DNA from: a virus
Length of the DNA: 45,290 nt
IMG/VR virus record: IMGVR_UViG_3300009620_000008
Location: 1-45,290 of that record
Reading direction: 5' to 3' (one strand)
Below the pieces are notes generated by a model that was given only the letters and a program-made list of their open reading frames with translations, ran no database searches and was not told the origin of the DNA. How positions within the stretch are numbered: position 1 is the first letter of the stretch; each line of letters begins with the position of its first letter. Made by a program: the position numbers and the translations under genes. Shown piece by piece: positions 33,325 to 40,125 of the stretch.

Positions 33325-34148
33325 TTGTTGAGGCTATGAGTCCTAGTAGGCTAAACACTCATCGAGATTGCGAAGCCAGATACTATTTCCACTATCACGA
33401 AGGACTCAACTCGCCTCCGTCCATGGCTATGGTACGAGGTACTGTCATCGACGAAGCCAGTAACAACACACTCACTGGTGTAATCGAAGGCCACCTCACA
33501 TCACGAGAGGACATCGTAGAACAGACAGTACACGATTGGGATGCAAGATCTGACGAGATCGAGTGGGACTTTGCCAGGGATGGCAAGCCCTCTCTTGTCC
33601 GTGAGTCTATCCCCAAGGGTACACGCCTAGCCTACGATGACCTATGGATGGAACTTGAACCGAAGGAGGTACAGCCCCGCATCCGCTATGACATAGAGGA
33701 TGAGGGGTTTGTCCTCCCCATTCAGGGGTACGCCGATGTCATTGAATCCAATGGCACCATACGTGACCTGAAAACGGCAAGCCGCAAGTGGAATAGAGGC
33801 AGAGAGTTCAATGAAACACAGGCTAAGGTGTACGTTGGACAAACATTTCATGAACTAAAAGATGTAAACAAAGCACCATTCGTTTATGATATTCTAGTCA
33901 TGACCCCAGCGGGTCGGAAGGTCTACCTCGATCAGCGAGAGTTGACCGTGACTAGAGAGCAGGTCGAGTTTGTTTGGAGAGAGATGATCATCAGGGCTAA
34001 GCGTGTACTGCACACCATGGACATGCTTGAACATGGTAGCCCACGTGATGCCATCATCCCTAACCGTGAATCGTTTCTGTGTTCCCAAAGACACTGTGGT
34101 TTCTGGGAACTTTGTGTAACTGAGTTTGGAGGTACCGTCCGTGAATGA
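33321..34148 (+). CDS. Cas4/RecB-like Fe-S PD-(D/E)XK nuclease, 275 aa
   Basis: Probable 5'-3' DNA exonuclease that prepares single-stranded ends. The motifs are RGTVID (39-44), GYADVIE (D139), IRDLKTA (D149, K151) and a Q-rich helix after it. Four cysteines (C17 and C254, C259, C265) fit the iron-sulfur cluster of Cas4/AddB nucleases. ATG 33321 overlaps the prior stop (ATGA) with GGAGG upstream. It is directly followed by a RAD52-like annealing protein, an exonuclease/annealase pair as in lambda Red but with a Cas4-like enzyme. Confidence 0.85.
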   Translation: MIVEAMSPSRLNTHRDCEARYYFHYHEGLNSPPSMAMVRGTVIDEASNNTLTGVIEGHLTSREDIVEQTVHDWDARSDEIEWDFARDGKPSLVRESIPKGTRLAYDDLWMELEPKEVQPRIRYDIEDEGFVLPIQGYADVIESNGTIRDLKTASRKWNRGREFNETQAKVYVGQTFHELKDVNKAPFVYDILVMTPAGRKVYLDQRELTVTREQVEFVWREMIIRAKRVLHTMDMLEHGSPRDAIIPNRESFLCSQRHCGFWELCVTEFGGTVRE

Positions 34149-34884
34149 TCTAGGAAATCTAACTGCGCCTTTCCCCAAGGAACAGTGGAGTTATAAGAAA
34201 GGTAGAGGTGGACACAACGAGACATGGGTTGAATCTCATTGGCTCATTGACCGCCTCAACACAGTAGTAGGCGTAGGTAATTGGGACTTCACCATCCGCA
34301 AGGTTGATCAAGAACCTTCCAAGATGGGCAGTCACAAGGCAACCAAGGCCACTGCTCATTGCACTGTCAGGGTATGGACTAACGATTCATTCAGAAACTA
34401 TGACGGCATCGGATCTATCACCATGATGGGTGACGATGCAGTCAAAGGTGCTGTGTCGGTAGCCATGCGTCAGTGCTGTAAGTACATGGGCATCGCTCTC
34501 CACTTGTGGACACACCCAGGAGTTGATATGTCTAACGGATCGGTGTCTTCACCTAACCCTACGCCGAACACGCAGAAGGTTGAGCATGTCGCTCAGCCAA
34601 AGGTGGAGGCACCGTCTTCTCGTAAGCAGATCGGTACCATCCTTGCTGAGTTTGGCGAGGCACTGGTACCTGATCTATTCACCGAAGAAGACATGATGCT
34701 TCCGATGGGATTCGGTAAGCATAGTGCTGAGACATGGCACGATGTCTTCATCACACAGCAGGGATATCTCAAATGGCTGGTCAAATCAGACTATGAGAAG
34801 ATCGGTGCTGACTTCATTAACCTAGGTGCCAACGCTCAGAAGGCGGCATGGGCACTAACCTTCTACGGAAAGGATCAGTCATGA
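34141..34884 (+). CDS. RAD52-like single-strand annealing protein, 247 aa
   Basis: GTG 34141 is selected because GGAGG lies 8 nt upstream; a TTG at 34126 is in frame but has no SD. The RAD52/Sak-like core includes HWLIDRLNTVVGVGNWDFTI, an AHCTVRVW strand and DDAVKGAVSVAMRQCCKYMGIALHLW. It likely anneals complementary strands produced by the adjacent nuclease. The C-terminal half is variable and helical. It overlaps the nuclease gene by 8 bp. Confidence 0.8.
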   Translation: MNDLGNLTAPFPKEQWSYKKGRGGHNETWVESHWLIDRLNTVVGVGNWDFTIRKVDQEPSKMGSHKATKATAHCTVRVWTNDSFRNYDGIGSITMMGDDAVKGAVSVAMRQCCKYMGIALHLWTHPGVDMSNGSVSSPNPTPNTQKVEHVAQPKVEAPSSRKQIGTILAEFGEALVPDLFTEEDMMLPMGFGKHSAETWHDVFITQQGYLKWLVKSDYEKIGADFINLGANAQKAAWALTFYGKDQS

Positions 34885-35168
34885 TTGTTTATAAGTTGGA
34901 CTACGAAGGCGACCTTCGGGCAACGGCTCACGGGCTCGCATCCACCATGGTCTCTCACTATTTTCCCAGTGAAACCAAAGCAAAGGAGGCCGCACGTGCC
35001 CTTACGAGAAAGCAGAATGATCCTGATGCAGAAGCCTTCGTTTGTCGCGTTGAGTTAAAGGATCTTCCTCATAAGAAGATGATCCTTGCCGCTCTTAATA
35101 ACGACAAGGATCTTCGTATCTCATCTGAATGTATCGGCGTCTTCGTCCTGGGTAGGAAGAAGCGATGA
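34881..35168 (+). CDS. Unknown early protein, 95 aa
   Basis: ATG overlaps the annealing-protein stop (ATGA). The protein is mixed alpha/beta and basic at its C-terminus (LGRKKR). Segments LDYEGDLRATAHGLASTMV and AKEAARALTRKQND are visible. No known motif. Its place inside the recombination module suggests a helper role only by context. Confidence 0.65.
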   Translation: MIVYKLDYEGDLRATAHGLASTMVSHYFPSETKAKEAARALTRKQNDPDAEAFVCRVELKDLPHKKMILAALNNDKDLRISSECIGVFVLGRKKR

Positions 35169-35401
35169 GTGCACACAAGAAGAAGAGATGCTCACGGTGC
35201 AAGACATACAAGACAACTAGATGCTTCGGTCCTATCAAGGACTACTCTCGGGTACCTGCTAAGGAATCCTTCTTGACATGTACCATGTGTCGCCAAGCGG
35301 CACAGGTACGGCGATGGAGGAGGCGTGGTGTCTGGCTACCTCACATCTCACTTGAACTATTCGGGTGGGGACTTGGTATCTTCCGTAAGACTAATGGGTA
35401 G
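35165..35401 (+). CDS. Small basic zinc-finger protein, 78 aa
   Basis: ATG overlaps the prior stop (ATGA). C9-SRC12 and C39/C42 (TCTMC) make a C-x2-C plus C-x2-C zinc pair, followed by a basic segment RRWRRRG. The C-terminal third is hydrophobic. A nucleic-acid-binding role is plausible. The next gene overlaps by 8 bp. Confidence 0.65.
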   Translation: MSAHKKKRCSRCKTYKTTRCFGPIKDYSRVPAKESFLTCTMCRQAAQVRRWRRRGVWLPHISLELFGWGLGIFRKTNG

Positions 35402-35777
35402 GAAGTCACGCACCAAAGGCGCTCACTATGAGCGAGAGGTTGGCAACCTATGGAAGAGAGCAGGGATCTCTTTCAAGAGGAATCCACAGGGAGCAGGGGC
35501 AGACAGGCAAGGCCCTGACATTGAGCCTGTCACCCCACTGCCCTTCATGAGTACCGAGATTCAGACGGTACGGATCTGGCTGGCCCACTGTCTCTGGCAT
35601 GAATGCAAGAGACGGGCTAAGCAGTTCAGTACCCCTGATATTTATCGGGCACTAGAGGAGGCCAGCGCCCCAGCAGGGAGGCGCGGCCTCCTCCCGTCAG
35701 TCACTTTACGACTTGATGGGAAACCATCCCTGCTAGTAATAAATCTGGAGGATTTAATCGAATGGGATATGAAGTAA
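35394..35777 (+). CDS. Hjc-like Holliday-junction resolvase candidate, 127 aa
   Basis: PD-(D/E)XK pattern as in Hjc/VRR-type resolvases: KGAHYEREVGNLWKRAG (E15), then GADRQGPDIE (D41), then HECKRRAKQF (E-C-K). The basic start RKSRTKG is typical. ATG 35394 overlaps the prior gene. It would resolve branched DNA formed by the annealing protein and during packaging. An archaeal-type resolvase in a phage recombination module is notable but known in other phages. Confidence 0.7.
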   Translation: MGRKSRTKGAHYEREVGNLWKRAGISFKRNPQGAGADRQGPDIEPVTPLPFMSTEIQTVRIWLAHCLWHECKRRAKQFSTPDIYRALEEASAPAGRRGLLPSVTLRLDGKPSLLVINLEDLIEWDMK

Positions 35778-36502
35778 TTACTGACAATGACCTTCTCTCA
35801 GCACGACTGGAGGAGATCACTGTCCCCGAACCGACTGATACTCACATGCCTGTGGCATACGAGGATCTGATCGGGTGGGCACTCAAGGCTCTCAACGTTA
35901 ATGAGTTCGATACTGAACTCAAGAGTGTTGAGTTTGTCCGTGGTGGTGCCCAGATGTTTGGCACATGGACGGTAACCTCACCTGATATTACTGGTGATGA
36001 TTACAGTAGAGTGCTAGGCATCAGAAGTTCCTACGACAAGACACTCCCTTGCGGAATTGTCATGGGACTTCAAGTAATGGTGTGCTCCAACCTAATGTTT
36101 AGCGGTGACACTAAAACTGTCCGCCGTCAAACCAAGGGTGTATATGGAGATCTACCTTGGGAGATTCATAAGATGGTAGAGCGCTATCTTCTGAGCACCC
36201 ACACAGATGTTGAGTTCATGGAGTCCCTCAAGGAAGTAGAGGGCCGCAGACATAAGGTCAATGACTTTGTTGTCGAATCCATGAAGGCCGATGTCATTCC
36301 CAGTAGCCACATCAAGCGGGTACTGGATGAATGGAAGGCTCCAACATATGAAGCATTTGCTGAGCATCGTGAAGATCTGTATGGTCTTCACAATGCCTAC
36401 ACCCATGTCCTCAAGAAGGTCAACCCTACCTCTATCGTTCAGAGGAACGCTAGGTTGGTTGAGCAGATGAAGAAGGCATGGCCTGTACTTAACACGGCAT
36501 AG
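35762..36502 (+). CDS. DUF932-like protein, 246 aa
   Basis: GGAGG 10 nt before the ATG. The DUF932 signature is LGIRSSYDKTLPCGIVMGLQVMVCSNLMFSGD, with the S-x-D and V-x-C-N-x-x pattern of this phage/plasmid family. The C-terminal half is helical (MKKAWPVL). The biochemical role of DUF932 is not established. It is the last gene before the pseudoknot/terminator element. Confidence 0.75.
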   Translation: MGYEVITDNDLLSARLEEITVPEPTDTHMPVAYEDLIGWALKALNVNEFDTELKSVEFVRGGAQMFGTWTVTSPDITGDDYSRVLGIRSSYDKTLPCGIVMGLQVMVCSNLMFSGDTKTVRRQTKGVYGDLPWEIHKMVERYLLSTHTDVEFMESLKEVEGRRHKVNDFVVESMKADVIPSSHIKRVLDEWKAPTYEAFAEHREDLYGLHNAYTHVLKKVNPTSIVQRNARLVEQMKKAWPVLNTA

Positions 36503-36512
36503 TCCGTTACTT

Positions 36513-36595
36513 GTCGCTGTTCAATCTCCTTGTAACCCTTAGCCGGGGCGGGGGACAGCGACCTATCACTCTACACACCCGCCCCGGTTTTTTTT
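36513..36595 (+). promoter_or_regulatory. Pseudoknot/attenuator-like element with terminator
   Basis: Two interleaved stems can form. GTCGCTGT (36513-36520) pairs with ACAGCGAC (36555-36562), and CCGGGGCGGG (36543-36552) pairs with CCCGCCCCGG (36578-36587) before T8 (36588-36595). The first pair lies partly in the loop of the second, giving pseudoknot topology or alternative states. The second alone is a strong intrinsic terminator. It could control transcription of the ATPase operon downstream. Confidence 0.65.
36543..36595 (+). terminator. Strong intrinsic terminator
   Basis: 10-bp G/C stem CCGGGGCGGG/CCCGCCCCGG with a 25-nt loop and eight T residues. It ends the DUF932 transcript unless the upstream alternative pairing prevents it. 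Confidence 0.85.
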
Positions 36596-36610
36596 CTGGA
36601 GATTTTTTAG

Positions 36611-36847
36611 ATGTCACAGGGTATAGACAACGCAGTTGCCTACATGAAGCAGGCAGATGCACTCATGAAGAAGGTAGTAGAGGCACGTTCATCACACGTG
36701 TTGAACACCAAGGAACTATGTCGCCTCTTCAAACTGGTAAAGGATAGGAACGAGCACGTTTCGGAGTTGAGAGAACTCATGAAACGCGCAACGGAACTGG
36801 AGAATGAGTCGATGAGGTTACTGAAGAAGGAAGGGTTGGTACTGTGA
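36611..36847 (+). CDS. Coiled-coil protein, 78 aa
   Basis: GGAG with a 9-nt spacer follows the terminator, so translation restarts here. Nearly all residues fit one long helix (AVAYMKQADALMKKVVEAR; ELRELMKRATELENESMRLL). Its stop overlaps the ATPase start as GTGA. It may be a partner or loader for the ATPase. Confidence 0.7.
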   Translation: MSQGIDNAVAYMKQADALMKKVVEARSSHVLNTKELCRLFKLVKDRNEHVSELRELMKRATELENESMRLLKKEGLVL

Positions 36848-38028
36848 GTTGGCTCAAGGACTATCAGGACTGGTGCATCTCATGTACCGACGCACCTAAG
36901 AAGTTCCATCACTGGACAGGGCTGAGTCTTCTTGGCTCAGTGGTAGGCAGTAAGGTCTACCTTCCTGTCGGGATGAACAACATCTATCCCAACCTATGGC
37001 TGGTATTGGTAGCACCATCCTCTTCATTCAGGAAATCCACATGCGTATCCATCGCCAAGAACACACTGATGGGCGTGGATCACGAGAAGGTTTTGCCTGA
37101 AGAGTGGAGTGCGGAGAGCCTGCTTGCCCTCCTTGAGAGGACACCCGCCTCTACTCTCTACTCATCAGAGTTCTACTCCTTCACCGCCATGCTTAACCGT
37201 GGCTATATGGAAGCGGCCAAGCCTCTGCTCACTGACATCTATGATGTACCGGGCAGATTGATTCGTCACCTGAACAGCAGGATTATCGAGATCAATAGGC
37301 CTGCGCTGTCCATCCTATCAGCCACTACGGTTGAATGGATGCTGACTCGTATGCAAGAGGATGACTTTGCTGGTGGGTTCATTCCCCGGTTCATTGTCAT
37401 CCCTGCTAAGAATAAGGAGAAGACGGTTGCATTGCCTGATGAGGCAGACAAGGTGGAACACGCTCATCTCATCAAGAGATTAGAGAACATCGGCAAGAGA
37501 GAGGGTGCTATCCGTATCGATGACGATGCTACTTATATCTATGAGAAGTGGTATCGATCTATCGAAGAGCAGTACCTACACGGACAGGAACTAAACATCC
37601 TATTCAGTGGGTACTTTCATAGGCTGATGACATCGTGCTTGAAGATTGCTCTTCTTCTCCTTCTCGATACTGAGGATGATTCAAGAACTACAATCACAGA
37701 GCGAGAGATGATCAGCGCCACGAACATCTGCTCCCAGGTGTTCAGGGATTCAACTGAACTATTCGAACAGGATGTAGCCTTCACTCCCTATCAGAGAGAT
37801 CGTAGGTCTGTACTGAGATCCATCAGGGGCGCGGCTACTGGCATCTCTCGTACTAACCTGATGAGACATACCCGCCTACCTGCACATCGCCTTGACGGTG
37901 TACTGAAGGGGCTTGAGCAGGAAGACAGGGTTGAAGTTGGTAAAGTAGATGGAGGTAATGGCAGGGCTGTTACCTGGTATTCCGCAATAGGAACTAATAA
38001 CACTGGAGATACAGATGGATCAGAATGA
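36844..38028 (+). CDS. DUF3987-like P-loop ATPase/primase-helicase-type protein, 394 aa
   Basis: GTG start, overlapping the prior stop (GTGA). N-terminus FHHWTGLSLLGSVVGSKVYL and NLWLVLVAPSSSFRKST (K64, S65) resemble DUF3987/YfjI proteins, which have a divergent Walker A. A Walker-B-like pattern is not obvious (RPALSILSATTVEWM). The C-terminal winged-helix-like segment is RTNLMRHTRLPAHRLDGVLKGL. In phages these proteins are linked to replication initiation or DNA-dependent ATPase functions. No primase catalytic motif is clear. Confidence 0.7.
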   Translation: MSWLKDYQDWCISCTDAPKKFHHWTGLSLLGSVVGSKVYLPVGMNNIYPNLWLVLVAPSSSFRKSTCVSIAKNTLMGVDHEKVLPEEWSAESLLALLERTPASTLYSSEFYSFTAMLNRGYMEAAKPLLTDIYDVPGRLIRHLNSRIIEINRPALSILSATTVEWMLTRMQEDDFAGGFIPRFIVIPAKNKEKTVALPDEADKVEHAHLIKRLENIGKREGAIRIDDDATYIYEKWYRSIEEQYLHGQELNILFSGYFHRLMTSCLKIALLLLLDTEDDSRTTITEREMISATNICSQVFRDSTELFEQDVAFTPYQRDRRSVLRSIRGAATGISRTNLMRHTRLPAHRLDGVLKGLEQEDRVEVGKVDGGNGRAVTWYSAIGTNNTGDTDGSE

Positions 38029-38302
38029 TGTAACCGAGGAAACCCAACGTGAGGCAATAGCATTTGCCAACTCACTTCGTGGGAACTTCATCACAGCGAA
38101 GGCACTCTACTTCGGAATCAAGTCTCTTGATTCGGTAAGGGATCACACGAGAGAATCGTCGGACCTAAAAGACATGCAGTTCATGTTTGACAATCTCTTC
38201 CCTGGCCTTGGCCGATTGATTGAGAATCAATACAACGGGGAGAACTTGCCCAGAGAGATGACACACCGTGAGTTCATGGCGATGCTCGGAGAAGAGGAGT
38301 GA
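38015..38302 (+). CDS. Unknown early protein, 95 aa
   Basis: GGAG 6 nt before the ATG. It overlaps the ATPase gene by 14 bp. The protein is helical and acidic (EETQREAIAFANSL; DNLFPGLGRLIENQY). No known motif. Confidence 0.65.
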   Translation: MDQNDVTEETQREAIAFANSLRGNFITAKALYFGIKSLDSVRDHTRESSDLKDMQFMFDNLFPGLGRLIENQYNGENLPREMTHREFMAMLGEEE

Positions 38303-38499
38303 GTATAAAACTAAGGAAGGAGTTAGATGACGAGTACTGCGAGGGATCTAGATTACTTAGGTTAGATCCAACTGGTGAGATGTACTACCAGTACCTCATA
38401 CGTAAGCAAGCGTGGCGAAAGATACAGGAGGCAGACAATGACCGAGCAACCCGGAAGGAAAGGGAAGCATCAACCCCAAACGACAATCACTCCGGGTGA
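38299..38499 (+). CDS. Unknown basic protein, 66 aa
   Basis: GTG start overlapping the prior stop (GTGA) with GAGG upstream. Lys/Arg- and Glu-rich helix (IRKQAWRKIQEADNDRATR). The last third is overlapped by the next gene. No motif. Confidence 0.6.
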   Translation: MSIKLRKELDDEYCEGSRLLRLDPTGEMYYQYLIRKQAWRKIQEADNDRATRKEREASTPNDNHSG

Positions 38500-38701
38500 G
38501 CGGGAACGATTACTTCTTAGAGTTCAAACAGCCGCAAGGTATCAAGCCCATACCCTGGATGATATGGAAGATCTGTGCGGACGATTGACATGGGCACTCG
38601 GTACTGTTACCCGAGTACTAAAAGAATTGGATCGAGTGGAGAATATTACTGGCGTAATGGCTGAAGAGATCAGTAGGCTTCGAGGGTCTGACTCTCCCTG
38701 A
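38438..38701 (+). CDS. Unknown early protein, 87 aa
   Basis: GGAGG 6 nt before ATG 38438; an earlier in-frame ATG (38375) lies deep in the previous gene. The first 20 residues are polar, then a helix-rich segment (RLLLRVQTAARYQAHTLDDM; VLKELDRVENITGVMAEE). It overlaps the previous gene by 62 bp. Last early gene before the terminator. Confidence 0.65.
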   Translation: MTEQPGRKGKHQPQTTITPGERERLLLRVQTAARYQAHTLDDMEDLCGRLTWALGTVTRVLKELDRVENITGVMAEEISRLRGSDSP

Positions 38702-38730
38702 TCGTCTCAGACAAACCTCCAGAAACTGAA

Positions 38731-38766
38731 AGGGGTACTATCGCTTACTGGTAGTGCCCCTTTTTT
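38731..38766 (+). terminator. Terminator of early operon
   Basis: AGGGGTACTA (38731-38740) pairs with TAGTGCCCCT (38752-38761) by 10 bp including one G-T pair, followed by T6 (38761-38766). It is 30 nt past the last early gene. Confidence 0.8.
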
Positions 38767-38776
38767 CTACAACTTA

Positions 38777-38877
38777 ACCTGACACCGTGGGCATTGTGTA
38801 GCACCCAGTCCATGGCTGGGCAATGCGCTCAATAAGGTTGCGAAGCGTCCTAGGCGTGAACGCCCCACGGGTCAGGT
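38777..38877 (-). ncRNA. Multibranched structured RNA candidate after late operon
   Basis: The closing stem pairs ACCTGAC (38777-38783) with GTCAGGT (38871-38877), and CCGTGGG (38785-38791) with CCCACGG (38864-38870); one A bulges. Inside, GCATTG/CAATGC (38791-38796/38821-38826) with a 7-nt bulge carries CCCAG/CTGGG (38804-38808/38816-38820). Weaker CGCT/AGCG and GGCG/CGCC hairpins follow. On the minus strand it begins 7 nt after the stop of the last late gene. Strand is inferred. Confidence 0.55.
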
Positions 38878-38884
38878 CTTTTCC

Positions 38885-39097
38885 TTACTTCTTCTTGGTC
38901 GGTAGCGTGGACCCAGGGTCACGCACTGTATAGCCAAGGATCAGGCTACTGCCGATGCCCACCAAGGGCCACATGGCTGACTCAGAGATGCCGAACATCT
39001 CATTGCATACCACCACCATGGCCACAGCCACAGCAGTCCATGCTCTCTTGCTTAACTTGGGAAGCAACCCCTTCATCGATGCATACATTGCGTCCAT
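38885..39097 (-). CDS. Holin-like membrane protein, 70 aa
   Basis: The last late gene. Its start ATG overlaps the previous stop as TGATG. Two likely membrane segments are WTAVAVAMVVVCNEMFGI and MWPLVGIGSSLILGYTV, with a basic end (PTKKK). This is the usual shape of a small class II-type holin. The call is by topology and cassette context. Confidence 0.6.
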   Translation of the reverse strand: MDAMYASMKGLLPKLSKRAWTAVAVAMVVVCNEMFGISESAMWPLVGIGSSLILGYTVRDPGSTLPTKKK

Positions 39098-39405
39098 CAG
39101 AATCCTTCCTTTGCCACCTTGAATGGATACAGGATGGCATCGACCGCCCCGTGCATAGCCCAGGATAGTCCGTCATATACACCGCCACGCACCATGTTCA
39201 TGGCACTAGACATAGCGGGTACATCCTCAACAACCTTGGCCACGGCTTCTACTACCGGGGGCGTATCGCCACCTAGCAAGCCGTCGATCAACCCGAACTG
39301 GTCAACCGCCAGTAGGCCACCACCACCCATCGCCACCAAGGCTACCTTGGCCAGCATCCCTGCTAGGGGAGGCGAGGCGGGCTTACTCTCTGCTGTGTCA
39401 GTCAT
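39097..39405 (-). CDS. Small hydrophobic late protein, 102 aa
   Basis: ATG 39405 overlaps the spanin-like gene's stop (ATGA); an upstream in-frame ATG (39426) is less likely. Hydrophobic Gly-rich segments MLAKVALVAMGGGGLLAVD and GVYDGLSWAMHGAVDAILYPF suggest one or two membrane-associated helices. It may be a holin, antiholin or pinholin-like partner in the lysis cassette. No family motif. Confidence 0.55.
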   Translation of the reverse strand: MTDTAESKPASPPLAGMLAKVALVAMGGGGLLAVDQFGLIDGLLGGDTPPVVEAVAKVVEDVPAMSSAMNMVRGGVYDGLSWAMHGAVDAILYPFKVAKEGF

Positions 39406-39647
39406 TTCTTTCCTTCTCCATTCCATATCTTTTCAACAGAGGAATCCAAGAAATGCATCTGACCCTCAAGGGTAGCGATTCTTTGAGCCTGGGATTGGAG
39501 GGCAGGCACATGCGGATCCTCTTGTGAGGAGAGGCATGATATCCGCTCATTGAGTGTGTCAACTTTCTTTTCTAGACAGAACAATGCGCTGAACATAAAC
39601 CCCATCATGAGAACGAAAACTATCCTGTCACTTCTTCTCATTCCCAT
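39402..39647 (-). CDS. i-spanin-like protein, 81 aa
   Basis: Start ATG 39647 is preferred because AAAGGA lies 6 nt upstream; ATGs at 39653 and 39641 are alternatives. One N-terminal membrane helix (IVFVLMMGFMFSALFC) is followed by a coiled-coil segment (LEKKVDTLNERI; AQRIATLEGQM), the layout of inner-membrane spanins. It lies next to a lipoprotein-like gene, the usual o-spanin partner. It overlaps that gene by 20 bp. Confidence 0.6.
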   Translation of the reverse strand: MGMRRSDRIVFVLMMGFMFSALFCLEKKVDTLNERISCLSSQEDPHVPALQSQAQRIATLEGQMHFLDSSVEKIWNGEGKK

Positions 39648-40125
39648 TGCCATTCCTTTTCTTTTGGATTACACGATAGCCCAAGAAGGTAAGCAGGGTA
39701 CCGATGGCACCAGTCAGTGCCTCAGTTGCGCCGAACTCATAGGTCACAGCGCCTGTCTCTTCATCTACCACTTGGGTCACAGTTACGAAGCCCTCGCTCT
39801 TGGGCTTGAAATCATCCATGAATCTATTCCGCATCCCTGCGAAGGATGTACGCCCACCTCCATTGAAGGAAGGCAAGTCCCATTCTACCCAGGCGTTGGC
39901 CATCACTAGGTCATCAAGCGTCCCGTCTATTCTCCCTGCCTCTGTTAGGCCTAAACCTGGAGCGAACGTCTCCATGGATCCGCCGAAGGCACCTGTCCCC
40001 TTACTGGTACCAATGCCAAAACGATCAGGCGCTCCAATCTCTGACAGCCCTCCCATCACCCCACACCCAAGTACAGATAGGGTGACGAGTAACTGGAAGA
40101 TGTGTATCGGTACTAGCCGTTTCAT
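39628..40125 (-). CDS. Lipoprotein-like late protein, 165 aa
   Basis: ATG 40125 overlaps the stop of the 1130-aa gene (ATGA). An upstream ATG at 40242 would lie inside that gene. The N-terminus MKRLVPIHIFQLLVTLSVLGCG is a signal-peptide-like stretch with an imperfect lipobox ending in Cys. A C-terminal membrane helix (ALTGAIGTLLTFLGY) precedes a basic tail. It could be an o-spanin or another envelope protein; at 165 aa it is larger than typical o-spanins. Confidence 0.55.
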   Translation of the reverse strand: MKRLVPIHIFQLLVTLSVLGCGVMGGLSEIGAPDRFGIGTSKGTGAFGGSMETFAPGLGLTEAGRIDGTLDDLVMANAWVEWDLPSFNGGGRTSFAGMRNRFMDDFKPKSEGFVTVTQVVDEETGAVTYEFGATEALTGAIGTLLTFLGYRVIQKKRNGNGNEKK

